DNA from: UBA1351 sp965140555
GTDB lineage: Bacteria; Bacillota; Clostridia; Lachnospirales; Vallitaleaceae
Assembly (NCBI GenBank): GCA_965140555.1
Contig: OZ223259.1
Location: 682,001-746,000, forward strand
Direction of reading: 5' to 3'
Length of the DNA: 64,000 bases
Positions 1-8,422 of this stretch are shown in pieces (within the stretch, counting starts at the first letter, position 1; the number at the start of each line of letters is the position of its first letter). Position numbers and translations under genes: made by a program. The notes below the pieces were generated by a model, which was not told the DNA's origin, did no database searches, and saw only the letters and a program-made list of their open reading frames with translations.

Positions 1-816
1 CAAAACGATTTTTTCTTTTTTTACCAAAAGAGACAAGGCTTTCTTTCGATCAATCCCGGCATTTTCTATCTCATCGATGAGTACAATGGGGGATTGGCTT
101 AATATCGCTGTATCGGCTATCATTAGGGCTCTCGATTGCCCTCCTGATAAGGATGTAATCGGTGTATCGGCAAGAAACGGTTCCCCTGCAAGGTGATTAG
201 CCTCATCAATAATCGAAGCAACAGCTTCATCAATCGTCTCAATCATTCGACTTTGTGCATGAAGGGTTACAAATTCCTCCACTGTTAAGTCCATAACAAA
301 ATTCATATTCTGTGAGAGCTGTGCAACCAGTTTATTCCCTGAGGAGAACCGCCATTTGGTGTCTGGTGTCTCATCATTAATATGAATACGTCGTCCGGTA
401 GGGGTATCTGCATTTGCTGTCCACTCAATATCTGCCAGCAAGCGACTTTTACCTGAACCCGTAGGACCTACAATGGCAACAATATCCCCAGTATTAATAT
501 GCAAGCGCTCATAATTTTCCGGTGTCTTCGATTTGTCCCAACCCGGCAATATGGTCAGAGACTGTACCCTGTCTTCTTCTTGAATACCAAGAAATTGACA
601 CATTTGTTCAAAATAGGCATAAAAGTCATCCAAGGACGCTTCCTCATCTATAGCGTATTCTTCCTTTTCTTCATCGCTCATGGCTGCATACGTTTCTAAA
701 ACACTTAACCCATGATTCCCAAAACGTTCAGCATGATCATCAAAATAAGTACCCATAAAAGGAAATTCTATGAGTAATGTTTCAATCGGCATTTCTATAA
801 TCTTTTTTTTATTCAT
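1..816 (-). CDS. ABC-type ATP-binding protein (C-terminus cut by window edge)
   Basis: The first ~272 residues are visible; the gene runs off the left edge. A Walker A GPTGSGKS sits near residue 118, an ABC signature LSGGQSRA near 225, and a Walker B ending VLIDEIENAG follows. So this is an ABC-superfamily ATPase with an unusual ~100-residue acidic N-terminal region ahead of the nucleotide-binding domain. No membrane segments are visible. It overlaps the end of the GTPase gene by 8 bp and is the third gene of a minus-strand operon (substrate-binding-like protein, GTPase, ATPase). No permease is seen in the operon, so a classical importer role is uncertain. Family certain, function unknown. 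Confidence 0.85.
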   Translation of the reverse strand, partial: MNKKKIIEMPIETLLIEFPFMGTYFDDHAERFGNHGLSVLETYAAMSDEEKEEYAIDEEASLDDFYAYFEQMCQFLGIQEEDRVQSLTILPGWDKSKTPENYERLHINTGDIVAIVGPTGSGKSRLLADIEWTANADTPTGRRIHINDETPDTKWRFSSGNKLVAQLSQNMNFVMDLTVEEFVTLHAQSRMIETIDEAVASIIDEANHLAGEPFLADTPITSLSGGQSRALMIADTAILSQSPIVLIDEIENAGIDRKKALSLLVKKEKIVL

Positions 817-1510
817 GTTGATCACCCAAATCTATCTTTCTAACATTACCCATTTGATAGTCTTCGCCTATTCGTTTTTCGCCCAAACAATAGGAGCATA
901 GTGCAGACGGCATGGAAAAGCGTAATTCCATTCCTTTAACGGATTCAATATCTTCTTTATCATCATGCATAAGCGTACTCAGTTCATATGCACCCTGACC
1001 TGTTAATCCATTGATATGCATAGTAATCGCTTTCGGATTCACAGAACGGACGCGTGATGCAAAGACTTCCCGTTCTGCTTGGGATACAATATCGCCTTTG
1101 GTGATAACCACCATATCCGCTGCTTTTAACATCGGACCAATTTTCTTTGGTGTGTTGATTCCCGACAAATTGTCTATGACACAAATCGCTTTGATTTCTT
1201 TTATATAAGGCGAACAACGATTACATAATCCTGCACTTTCTGTAATGAGTACATCTAAACTAAGGTGATTTCCCCATTGAACAACTTCTTCAATATTTGA
1301 AACAAAGTAATGGTCCGGACAAAGGGCACCTGATAACCCTTTTTTTACCGGAACGCCTATTTTTTCATAGAGAACATCATCATCTGTATAGAGACAATCG
1401 AATTTAACAACACCCACTTTTAAATCTCTTTGCTGCATCGCTTGTATTGTTTTGACAATGACGGCCGTCTTCCCTGATGAAGGGGGGCCTGATACAGTTA
1501 TTAAATTCAT
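809..1510 (-). CDS. CobW/HypB/UreG-like GTPase with two CxxC motifs
   Basis: A 233-residue protein starting directly with a beta strand and the P-loop GPPSSGKT (residues 8-15), as in the SIMIBI GTPases that help metal insertion (HypB, UreG, CobW). ESAGLCNRC (91-99) supplies a switch glutamate and a CxxC; TKGD (137-140) fits the guanine-specificity position. A second CxxC (205-208, CSYC) lies near the C-terminus. The paired cysteines suggest metal or Fe-S handling. It starts immediately after the stop of the substrate-binding-like gene and overlaps the ABC ATPase, so the three products probably act together. The client protein cannot be told from sequence. Confidence 0.8.
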   Translation of the reverse strand: MNLITVSGPPSSGKTAVIVKTIQAMQQRDLKVGVVKFDCLYTDDDVLYEKIGVPVKKGLSGALCPDHYFVSNIEEVVQWGNHLSLDVLITESAGLCNRCSPYIKEIKAICVIDNLSGINTPKKIGPMLKAADMVVITKGDIVSQAEREVFASRVRSVNPKAITMHINGLTGQGAYELSTLMHDDKEDIESVKGMELRFSMPSALCSYCLGEKRIGEDYQMGNVRKIDLGDQHE

Positions 1511-2734
1511 CTATATACCTCCGTTAAATGTTGTCAAACACTTCTGTAACAATGTACCGATATCATTTTGACGAATGAACTCCCAACCAACCCACATATA
1601 GGTTTTATCCGGTGTAATGAGATTATCGACTTCAGGATGAACACTTGGAAATCGTCCGTTATGGCTTAACACTTCTCCCACTTCCTTAGATGCAAAGAAG
1701 TCCACGATTGGTTGTAGTTGTTCTTCCTTCTCAGCTTTGGTCAACATGAAAATAGGGCTGATAATTGCACCGTCTGACGGCCATATAGCTTGCATCGGTC
1801 CATTTCCTCGAACCATTTTTGTGAAGAAATACGGCATAATTGTGACTGCCGGTTGTTCCGGTTTTTTGTCAGATTTAACCATTTGAGACGGATGCATACT
1901 TCGCTTGAAAACCTTAGCAAGTTTCTTCACACCATCCATGCCTTTCATACGATAAATATTCAATAATATAGCATTGAATAAATCAAAATCTCCTACAGGA
2001 AGGCTAACACTATCCGCATAGATATCATTCAATAGTTCATCCCATGAATAAGGAACCGGACGACCTTCCAATGCATCTGTATTGACCAAAAACACAGCCG
2101 GAACGACACCAATCATTGAGTAATCTCCATCGGGATCTTTAAGACTTATGGTCTCATTTTCAAAATCCGAATTGTAGGCATCTACTTTCATCAAATCCTT
2201 GAACACCTTTGCCGCTTTGTAATGGCCCATAAGCGCCGGATCAAAAAAGAGATCAAATCCGGCAGATAAGAATACATCTGCCAGTTCGTCGGGGGATGCT
2301 CCTTCCACTAATTTATCCTTTAACCAATCAACGCCCATAGACGCTGCTTTTAACTCATAATCCAAACTTTCTTTATATTCCGGGGCTTGGTCTTCTAGCC
2401 AACCTTCAAACTTCTCTAAGAGAGGTATTCGAACCGGGCAAGGAAGAATCCCTTGGATTTGTATGTCCGCTTGTGCTTTACGTTCTCTCTCTACAAGCGT
2501 TGTGTCTGTAATCTGTTGTTTATCCTCAATAATGCCTTCTATTCCTTCGATAAGAAGCTTCAAGTTGATTTTCTTAGATGATGCAATCATTTCTAAGGTA
2601 AGCATTTTTCCCATGGTTTCCAATTGTTTCTGGTTTTCCACTTGATTTAATCCTTGTGCTATAAAAAAATCTTTTGTTTCCGGATGTTCGTGCACCACAT
2701 CAAAGAGCGTGCTTTTATTTGTAATGGATAGCAT
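1511..2734 (-). CDS. Substrate-binding-like protein with DUF1858-like N-terminus, no signal peptide
   Basis: 407 residues. Residues ~1-70 resemble the small helical DUF1858 fold; the rest resembles periplasmic-binding-protein type II (Fe3+/polyamine ABC binding proteins), with a GILPCPVRIP segment near residue 95. There is no N-terminal hydrophobic segment or lipobox, so the protein is predicted to be cytoplasmic, which is odd for a solute-binding protein. It is the first gene of the operon with the GTPase and the ABC ATPase. The start has a GGAG-type site upstream. An intracellular ligand- or cofactor-delivery role is inference; the fold assignment is moderately sure. Confidence 0.7.
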   Translation of the reverse strand: MLSITNKSTLFDVVHEHPETKDFFIAQGLNQVENQKQLETMGKMLTLEMIASSKKINLKLLIEGIEGIIEDKQQITDTTLVERERKAQADIQIQGILPCPVRIPLLEKFEGWLEDQAPEYKESLDYELKAASMGVDWLKDKLVEGASPDELADVFLSAGFDLFFDPALMGHYKAAKVFKDLMKVDAYNSDFENETISLKDPDGDYSMIGVVPAVFLVNTDALEGRPVPYSWDELLNDIYADSVSLPVGDFDLFNAILLNIYRMKGMDGVKKLAKVFKRSMHPSQMVKSDKKPEQPAVTIMPYFFTKMVRGNGPMQAIWPSDGAIISPIFMLTKAEKEEQLQPIVDFFASKEVGEVLSHNGRFPSVHPEVDNLITPDKTYMWVGWEFIRQNDIGTLLQKCLTTFNGGI

Positions 2735-2810
2735 AATCTAACTCCTTTATTCCAATTGATAACGCCGTGTCTTTCGTATCTATGTGCCTAGTATATCAGA
2801 TAAACTACAA

Positions 2811-2838
2811 AAAATGTGTAGCCGTGGCTACACATTTT
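2811..2838 (-). terminator. Intrinsic terminator overlapping the histidine kinase stop codon
   Basis: AATGTGTAGCC and GGCTACACATT form a 2-nt-loop hairpin followed on the minus strand by TTTTTTG. The stem contains the stop codon of the upstream hybrid kinase. Confidence 0.8.
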
Positions 2839-4969
2839 CGCATAATTCTTCGATTTTTTGTACAACTGCTTCTAAATCAAAGGGCTTTCTAAAGTAACCG
2901 GAAAAACCGGCTTCCATGATCCTGCTAATTTGTTCTTCCTTCATAAATCCGGAAAGCATAATTCCTTTGACCTCATTATTAATGGCTCGCATTCCTTGGA
3001 AGGATTCTAATCCATTCATTTTTGGCATGAGCATATCTACTAATACCACATCAATATCGCGCCAAAAACTCTTATACATGTCAATCCCTTCTTCTCCGTC
3101 ATCTGCACAGAGCACTTCATATCCAAGACTTTCCAAGTATATTTCTAAGACATGCCGTATAACGGGTTCGTCATCCACCAATAATATTTTCCTCATTTTC
3201 TTAACAGAAATTACTGCATTTTCTACAGCACTTCCCTTTGTAACATTATCTTGAATATTGCCACTTTCTTCTCCTAGCGGTAAATGAATGATAAAACGTG
3301 TACCACCGTCCAATTCACTATGAACGATAATTTCTCCATTATGAGATACAATACTACCGAAAACTTCGGACAACCCTAGGCCTGTCCCCTTTCCAACACC
3401 TTTTGTTGTATAGAACGGTTCGAAAATATGTCCTATAGATTCACTGGGTATCCCATGACCGGTATCCATAAACATCAATCGAATATACGACCCCTGTTTT
3501 ATATCAAATGAACTTTTCGCACAGTAGATGTCATCCAATTCAACAATTTTCGATTCGATGATTAGTTTTCCACCATCCGGCATAGCATCCCTAGCATTCA
3601 GACATATATTCAAGAATGCATTCTGTAATAGAGCACTATCTCCATAAATAATATGTTGCTTTTGTTCTAAATTCATAAAGATATCAATGCGCTTATCAAT
3701 GACACGATTTAACAAACGAACTGCTGAACTAATCGGCTGTCGAACATCAATAAACGTAAAATTAACATCATCTTTCCTCGAATAGGCTAACAACTGTCTT
3801 GTCAGTTCTGAAGCTTTTTCTACTGTCTTAATAATCTCTTTAACATAGCCTTTATGGATATAAGTACGTTCACTGCCCTTCACTGTCTCTGATTCTTTGA
3901 TTAATAACTGTGCATACCCCATAATTCCACCTAACATATTATTAAAATCATGGGCTACACCTCCGGCTAATGTGCCTAGTGCTTGAAGTTTTTGATTCTG
4001 CCTATTTCTTTCTTCTGTTATTTTTTGTAGGGTCACATCTTGAATGACAAAGATAACACCCCTAATTTTTTCTTCGTTTCCTGTAATGGTTGAATACCGC
4101 ACTGAAAGATGCACTAATTCACCGTCTCGACGATAGTCAAGACTATCATAAGCTCCTTTTTCCGACTTTAACACGTCTTCCATCTGTCGAAATGGATTCT
4201 TTCCTTGTTCATCCATTACATGAAAAACCTTTTGTATTGGATGCCCATTAACACATGCGGCATCCTGTTGCGTCACTTCACTAAATCCGGGGTTTGCCTT
4301 TATGATTTTTCCCTGGGTATCTGTAATCAAAATCCCTGAATTTATTGATTCCATAATTGCCTTCAAAAATTCCCCACGTTGGTTCAATTCAACTTCTTGC
4401 TCCTTGATTGCCGACACCGCTGCATGAACTACCAATAAAATTATAATCGGTATGACAATCGTTCCTACTAGAACAATCGACCATGTATACTTATAATCAT
4501 GAATAGCATATGTAGGAAATATACCCTTTATAATTATAATTGTAGCACCTGTCAATACTAGAGCATTGGCAATAATAAATGCAATCAGCATTCTTTTGTC
4601 AAACAAAAAACCAACACAAAAAAACGTTAGTAAATAGAGTATTGCCCAAGTTCCATAAGGTCCTGTTGTAAACAATAGGAAATAGCTGACAAACATTAGA
4701 TAATAGATAATTGCACTATAGCGTCCTTTCATTGGAAGTATTTTTGAGAAGACTAGAATGAGAACAACAATATACACAATCGCTTGTATAATACCATTAA
4801 ACAAAAGACCCCCATGGCTATATAGAACAGCACCTATAATTATCATCGGCATTCCTGCCAACAAGTAAAACACACACAAATAAGAGAACGTTGTCTGCTT
4901 CCAATAATCTTGATAACTTTTCTTCGATTGCAATTCGTCATGATCATACAATATTTCTTTTATCCACAT
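2828..4969 (-). CDS. Membrane hybrid sensor histidine kinase with C-terminal receiver
   Basis: 713 residues: six or seven membrane segments (~25-190), a PAS domain with PAC-like tail (~200-320), a HisKA helix with the phosphorylated histidine in GGVAHDFNNMLGG (~345), an HATPase_c domain (N box NARDAMPDGG, G1 DTGHGIP, G2 GKGTGLGLS), and a receiver domain starting at KILLVDDEP (~590) with the acceptor aspartate in VVLVDMLMPKMNG. It has no DNA-binding output and no adjacent response regulator, so phosphotransfer to a partner elsewhere or receiver autoregulation is likely. The signal is unknown. A terminator closes the gene. Confidence 0.92.
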   Translation of the reverse strand: MWIKEILYDHDELQSKKSYQDYWKQTTFSYLCVFYLLAGMPMIIIGAVLYSHGGLLFNGIIQAIVYIVVLILVFSKILPMKGRYSAIIYYLMFVSYFLLFTTGPYGTWAILYLLTFFCVGFLFDKRMLIAFIIANALVLTGATIIIIKGIFPTYAIHDYKYTWSIVLVGTIVIPIIILLVVHAAVSAIKEQEVELNQRGEFLKAIMESINSGILITDTQGKIIKANPGFSEVTQQDAACVNGHPIQKVFHVMDEQGKNPFRQMEDVLKSEKGAYDSLDYRRDGELVHLSVRYSTITGNEEKIRGVIFVIQDVTLQKITEERNRQNQKLQALGTLAGGVAHDFNNMLGGIMGYAQLLIKESETVKGSERTYIHKGYVKEIIKTVEKASELTRQLLAYSRKDDVNFTFIDVRQPISSAVRLLNRVIDKRIDIFMNLEQKQHIIYGDSALLQNAFLNICLNARDAMPDGGKLIIESKIVELDDIYCAKSSFDIKQGSYIRLMFMDTGHGIPSESIGHIFEPFYTTKGVGKGTGLGLSEVFGSIVSHNGEIIVHSELDGGTRFIIHLPLGEESGNIQDNVTKGSAVENAVISVKKMRKILLVDDEPVIRHVLEIYLESLGYEVLCADDGEEGIDMYKSFWRDIDVVLVDMLMPKMNGLESFQGMRAINNEVKGIMLSGFMKEEQISRIMEAGFSGYFRKPFDLEAVVQKIEELCENV

Positions 4970-5009
4970 GCTGATTCCATCCCATCCTTAATATTAACCT
5001 ACTATAGGT

Positions 5010-5693
5010 TTATTCCAACGACGTAAACTGTTGTAAAAAATGATTTAGAATCTGGCCTGTTATCCCCCATATCTTTATGGATTCCAGTTCATATAAGACT
5101 ATCTTTCGATATCCCATGTCCCATTCATCATGATAATTCTCCGGTATAAATAGCTCCTTAGCCGGAAATATTGCCTGTTTATTCCCTTGATTATCAATAT
5201 CATAACTATAGGCTTTCAGCCTAAGTTTGAATTGTTCCGGTTCCATTTGTCTTAGACGTTCCAACGGAATACGAATGACTTTCTCAACTTCATCCGGATT
5301 GTAGTCAAAGTTCTTATATCTCTGTCCATTTTCTATAATTCCCACATAACAATGTATAATGGACTTTTGCTGGTGCATGAGTACACCAAGTTTACTTAAT
5401 ACCTGTATATCTTCCGGATAGACACCCAATTCTTCTACAGTTTCACGTACAGCAGTTACAGACATATCTGCATCTGATAACTCATATCGTCCTCCCGGAA
5501 AGCAGATATCCCCCGGTTGCGATACCTTCTTACTTCGTTTCTCAAAAATTATATCAAATCCTGATTCCGTTTCGATTAAAGGAATTAGGATGGAAGAATG
5601 ATAGATATCACCTTCACATATAATGTTTTCCCTCTTAGATACTTCTTCCAATGCACTCATAATCTGTTGTCGTGATAGTTTCATGAACGTCAC
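5010..5693 (-). CDS. Nudix hydrolase, CoA pyrophosphatase-like
   Basis: 227 residues. The segment FPGGRYELSD followed by TAVRETVEELG matches the Nudix box in the form used by CoA pyrophosphatases (NudL/YeaB, UPF0035 type), and the preceding FEKRSKKVSQPGDICFPGG corresponds to the family-specific region before the box. Such enzymes hydrolyse CoA or its derivatives to 3',5'-ADP and phosphopantetheine, needing Mg2+ or Mn2+. The REtxEE glutamates are present. It is 40 bp upstream of the kinase gene on the same strand and may be its own unit. Substrate preference cannot be proven here. Confidence 0.85.
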   Translation of the reverse strand: MTFMKLSRQQIMSALEEVSKRENIICEGDIYHSSILIPLIETESGFDIIFEKRSKKVSQPGDICFPGGRYELSDADMSVTAVRETVEELGVYPEDIQVLSKLGVLMHQQKSIIHCYVGIIENGQRYKNFDYNPDEVEKVIRIPLERLRQMEPEQFKLRLKAYSYDIDNQGNKQAIFPAKELFIPENYHDEWDMGYRKIVLYELESIKIWGITGQILNHFLQQFTSLE

Positions 5694-5925
5694 CTACTTT
5701 TACTGTCTTTTTTATATTTTAACACTTTTCAAAAAATATTTCACCGTTTTTTCATCCCACATTATGTTTTGACCCTGTCTACTGTACCGAGACGCTCGTA
5801 TTCAGACGAATTATAAGAATGTATTAGCACACTAGGTCTAATATCCCCCCTTAACTATTGCTACCATTTTGCCGATATATAGTATATAAATGGATTGACA
5901 TGATGTTTTCAAGGAGGAATATTTA

Positions 5926-6558
5926 ATGAATAATGATTTGCAAATCAGCCAAAGTCTATTCAATGCTTCTCATTTACCACTTGATAAAGAAGCTAAGAGT
6001 AAAGAATCATCAAAAGCAACCACAAAAACAGCGACACCTAATACGTCATCTGCCGTTTATGAATCCGGAGAAAAAGAAAAACCCGCAAGCGTTACCTATA
6101 AAGTAGACATGGATAAAATCCGAGCAATGAAGGAAGAATCCGAACAACGTATGATTGAACTGTTCCGTCAAACCACTTCCAAAAGTGTAGAAGGCCAAAT
6201 TGGTGGTGCCCGTCGTCTCCTTATCAACTTAAAAACTTCGACGACTACAGAAACAACCTTAGAAATCGAATATACGGATGAAGACGTCAAACAAGCGCAA
6301 GCAGATATTGCCCCCGGTGGCTATTGGAGCCCGGAAGCGACGTCAGACCGCTTGATCGAATTTGCTAAAGCACTTTCCGGTGGTGATCCCGAAAAAGTCG
6401 GTATACTTCGTGATTCTTTTGATAAAGCCTTCAAAGAGATTGAAGAAATGTTTGGAGGTCAGTTACCGGACATTTCGTATTCAACCTATGATATGACAAT
6501 GGATAAGTTCGATGCTTGGGCATCCGGTAAAGAGTCCAACGAAGAATCTGGTGAATAG
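5926..6558 (+). CDS. Conserved-looking cytoplasmic protein of unknown function
   Basis: 210 residues beginning after an AAGGAGG site 9 nt upstream. The N-terminal ~60 residues are rich in Ser, Thr, Lys and Ala and look disordered. The remainder is a mixed alpha/beta region with a charged helix (~65-90) and a Gly-Gly-Tyr-Trp segment near 133. No signal peptide, membrane segment or known motif is visible. It lies 2 bp before the SRAP gene, so the two are almost certainly co-transcribed and translationally coupled. I do not recognise the family. Confidence 0.8.
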   Translation: MNNDLQISQSLFNASHLPLDKEAKSKESSKATTKTATPNTSSAVYESGEKEKPASVTYKVDMDKIRAMKEESEQRMIELFRQTTSKSVEGQIGGARRLLINLKTSTTTETTLEIEYTDEDVKQAQADIAPGGYWSPEATSDRLIEFAKALSGGDPEKVGILRDSFDKAFKEIEEMFGGQLPDISYSTYDMTMDKFDAWASGKESNEESGE

Positions 6559-6560
6559 AC

Positions 6561-7274
6561 ATGTGTAGCCGTATGACACTAACACTCGATGACGATAGCC
6601 TTAAGCAATTCCTATCCGATACCTTTGACATTCGTCATATGTATGAACTGACTCATTCTCCAAAATATAACATAGCCCCATCGCAATCTTTATTAACCGT
6701 TATCGGTGTCAGGGGCCGATACCGAAGCGGCTATATGCGATGGGGCTATGTACCGCCATGGAGTCATGATTTATCTTCCGGTTACCGTATGATTAATGCC
6801 CGTAGTGAAACCGTTCATGAAAAAACAGCATTCAAGGAATCTTTCCTCAAACGCCGATGTATTATCCTTGCCGACAGTTTTTATGAATGGCGTCACGAAG
6901 GTTCCCGTAAGATTCCCTATCGTTTTCAACTCAAAAATCAGCAATTTATGCCTCTTGCCGGCCTATATACAACACATATGAGTGAGCAGGGAGAAAAAAT
7001 AGCTACCTGCACTATTCTCACGTGTGAAGCTAACACAATTATGGCTCCTATTCATCATCGGATGCCGGTTATTCTACAGCCGGATTCCTTCGCTTCTTGG
7101 CTTCTGGATGACGCATCTATCGATACGCTTCGTTCGATTATGCATCCCTATTCAAGCGATACGATGACCTGTTATGCCGTTAACCCCATCGTTAACTCTG
7201 CGAAAATTGATGATCCACGTTGTATCGAACCACCCTCTCAACCTTCAAGTCAACAGCTTCATTTATTCGACTAG
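6561..7274 (+). CDS. yedK: SRAP-domain protein (YedK/HMCES), abasic-site DNA-protein crosslinker
   Basis: 237 residues. All key SRAP residues are visible: Cys2, which becomes the catalytic nucleophile after Met removal; Asn79 in INARSET; Glu109 in FYEW; and the HxRMP motif near 165. The family forms a covalent thiazolidine crosslink with abasic sites in single-stranded DNA and shields them during replication. It follows the unknown 210-residue gene by 2 bp. It converges on the mscS gene with only 7 bp between stops. Confidence 0.95.
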   Translation: MCSRMTLTLDDDSLKQFLSDTFDIRHMYELTHSPKYNIAPSQSLLTVIGVRGRYRSGYMRWGYVPPWSHDLSSGYRMINARSETVHEKTAFKESFLKRRCIILADSFYEWRHEGSRKIPYRFQLKNQQFMPLAGLYTTHMSEQGEKIATCTILTCEANTIMAPIHHRMPVILQPDSFASWLLDDASIDTLRSIMHPYSSDTMTCYAVNPIVNSAKIDDPRCIEPPSQPSSQQLHLFD

Positions 7275-7281
7275 TCTATCC

Positions 7282-8148
7282 TCATGACGTTATACGATAT
7301 GTAGGATAGGCTAAATTTATGTCCTCATTTTCTTCCACCATTTTTAGAACATTTTCCCATATTTTTTCCACACTGGACCGTCGTTGTTTAGGTGGACAAA
7401 GATAGCGCATAGTTAGTTGAACACCACTTTCTTTGACGGCCAAATAAACAATAGGCGTTAAATTATTATAATGAATCATATAACGGCGTGCCGCCTCTTT
7501 GACTTGTCGATCTGCTTCTCCTGAAAGATGCATAGAATTATGATTCACAATGTCTGTAAGCAATTCCTTCGTCTTACGCCAATTACTTTCAAAGGTTATC
7601 AGTACCTCTATCTCATTCCATATGTATTGAAACCCCTTATTATAGTTAATAACCGGGTAAGTGAATATAAAGCCATTGGGAACATCAATAATCCGTCCTG
7701 TACTTTGTTCTGCTTCACCACCCATATGAACCTCCATTAAGGCGAATTGAAACATACGAATATCAATAACATCACCACCATGATCACCGATACAGATTCG
7801 ATCCCCCACCTCAAAGGGGCGTCTTAACATAAGGAATAACCAACCGGCAATATTGGAAAAAATATCTTTCAGAGCAATGGCAAGTCCGGCAGAAACTAAT
7901 CCGATATAGGTGGTCCAATTCACCGATGTTCTTGCCCATATCAAAAGAAGAAGAATCACGTAAATCGTACTAAAAATATAGTAAATACGTTTTCGTGTAT
8001 TATAGTAACGCTCATTATTCTGTATGGTTCGATAAAGAAGTCGATTAATCAAATTAATCAGCACCATAATAATGATTAACCACAATACAGAATATAAAAT
8101 TTGTGTAATATAAGGATTTTCCTCTAAGAATTTTATAATTTTCGCCAC
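7282..8148 (-). CDS. Small-conductance mechanosensitive channel (MscS family)
   Basis: 288 residues from a GTG start preceded by AGAGGG; an ATG 39 bp further upstream lacks a ribosome site. Three membrane helices are followed by the pore helix and MscS beta domain (segment ISAGLAIALKDIFSNIAGWLFLMLRRPFEVGDRI region), and a cytoplasmic alpha/beta C-terminus. The protein would release osmolytes on hypo-osmotic shock. It is convergent with the SRAP gene and divergent from korA, whose promoter overlaps its upstream region. Confidence 0.88.
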   Translation of the reverse strand: MAKIIKFLEENPYITQILYSVLWLIIIMVLINLINRLLYRTIQNNERYYNTRKRIYYIFSTIYVILLLLIWARTSVNWTTYIGLVSAGLAIALKDIFSNIAGWLFLMLRRPFEVGDRICIGDHGGDVIDIRMFQFALMEVHMGGEAEQSTGRIIDVPNGFIFTYPVINYNKGFQYIWNEIEVLITFESNWRKTKELLTDIVNHNSMHLSGEADRQVKEAARRYMIHYNNLTPIVYLAVKESGVQLTMRYLCPPKQRRSSVEKIWENVLKMVEENEDINLAYPTYRITS

Positions 8149-8195
8149 TTTCTCACCCTCTTTACGTCTTTTGTATACAAAATACAAATTTAATG

Positions 8196-8223
8196 TTGAC
8201 CAAATATCAATTTCATGTATAAT
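8196..8223 (+). promoter_or_regulatory. Sigma-A-type promoter for korAB
   Basis: TTGACC, 16-bp spacer, TATAAT preceded by TG. Transcription from here would give a ~190-nt leader before korA. A second TTGACA lies at ~8314 but has only a weak -10. The leader has no recognised riboswitch fold. Confidence 0.7.
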
Positions 8224-8422
8224 AGTAGTTGATATTGATTATCGTTTGCACTTTGTTATTAATTAGTATTTCTTGTCTGTTGTATAGTTTTATTATATAC
8301 GTTATACTATTGACATACAAGTTAATAAAGGGTAACAGTGCAAATTTCTATAGACAGCAGTATTCTTGTGGAATAAGCATGCCATTTGAATCCTGTCCGA
8401 TGAGTAAAAAAGGAGGAAGACT

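Noticed and set aside
2916..3254. Plus-strand open frame opposite the histidine kinase
   Set aside because: Shadow of the kinase coding frame: no ribosome site, and the protein is Ser/Ile-rich as expected for antisense reading. Similar antisense frames elsewhere were dropped for the same reason.
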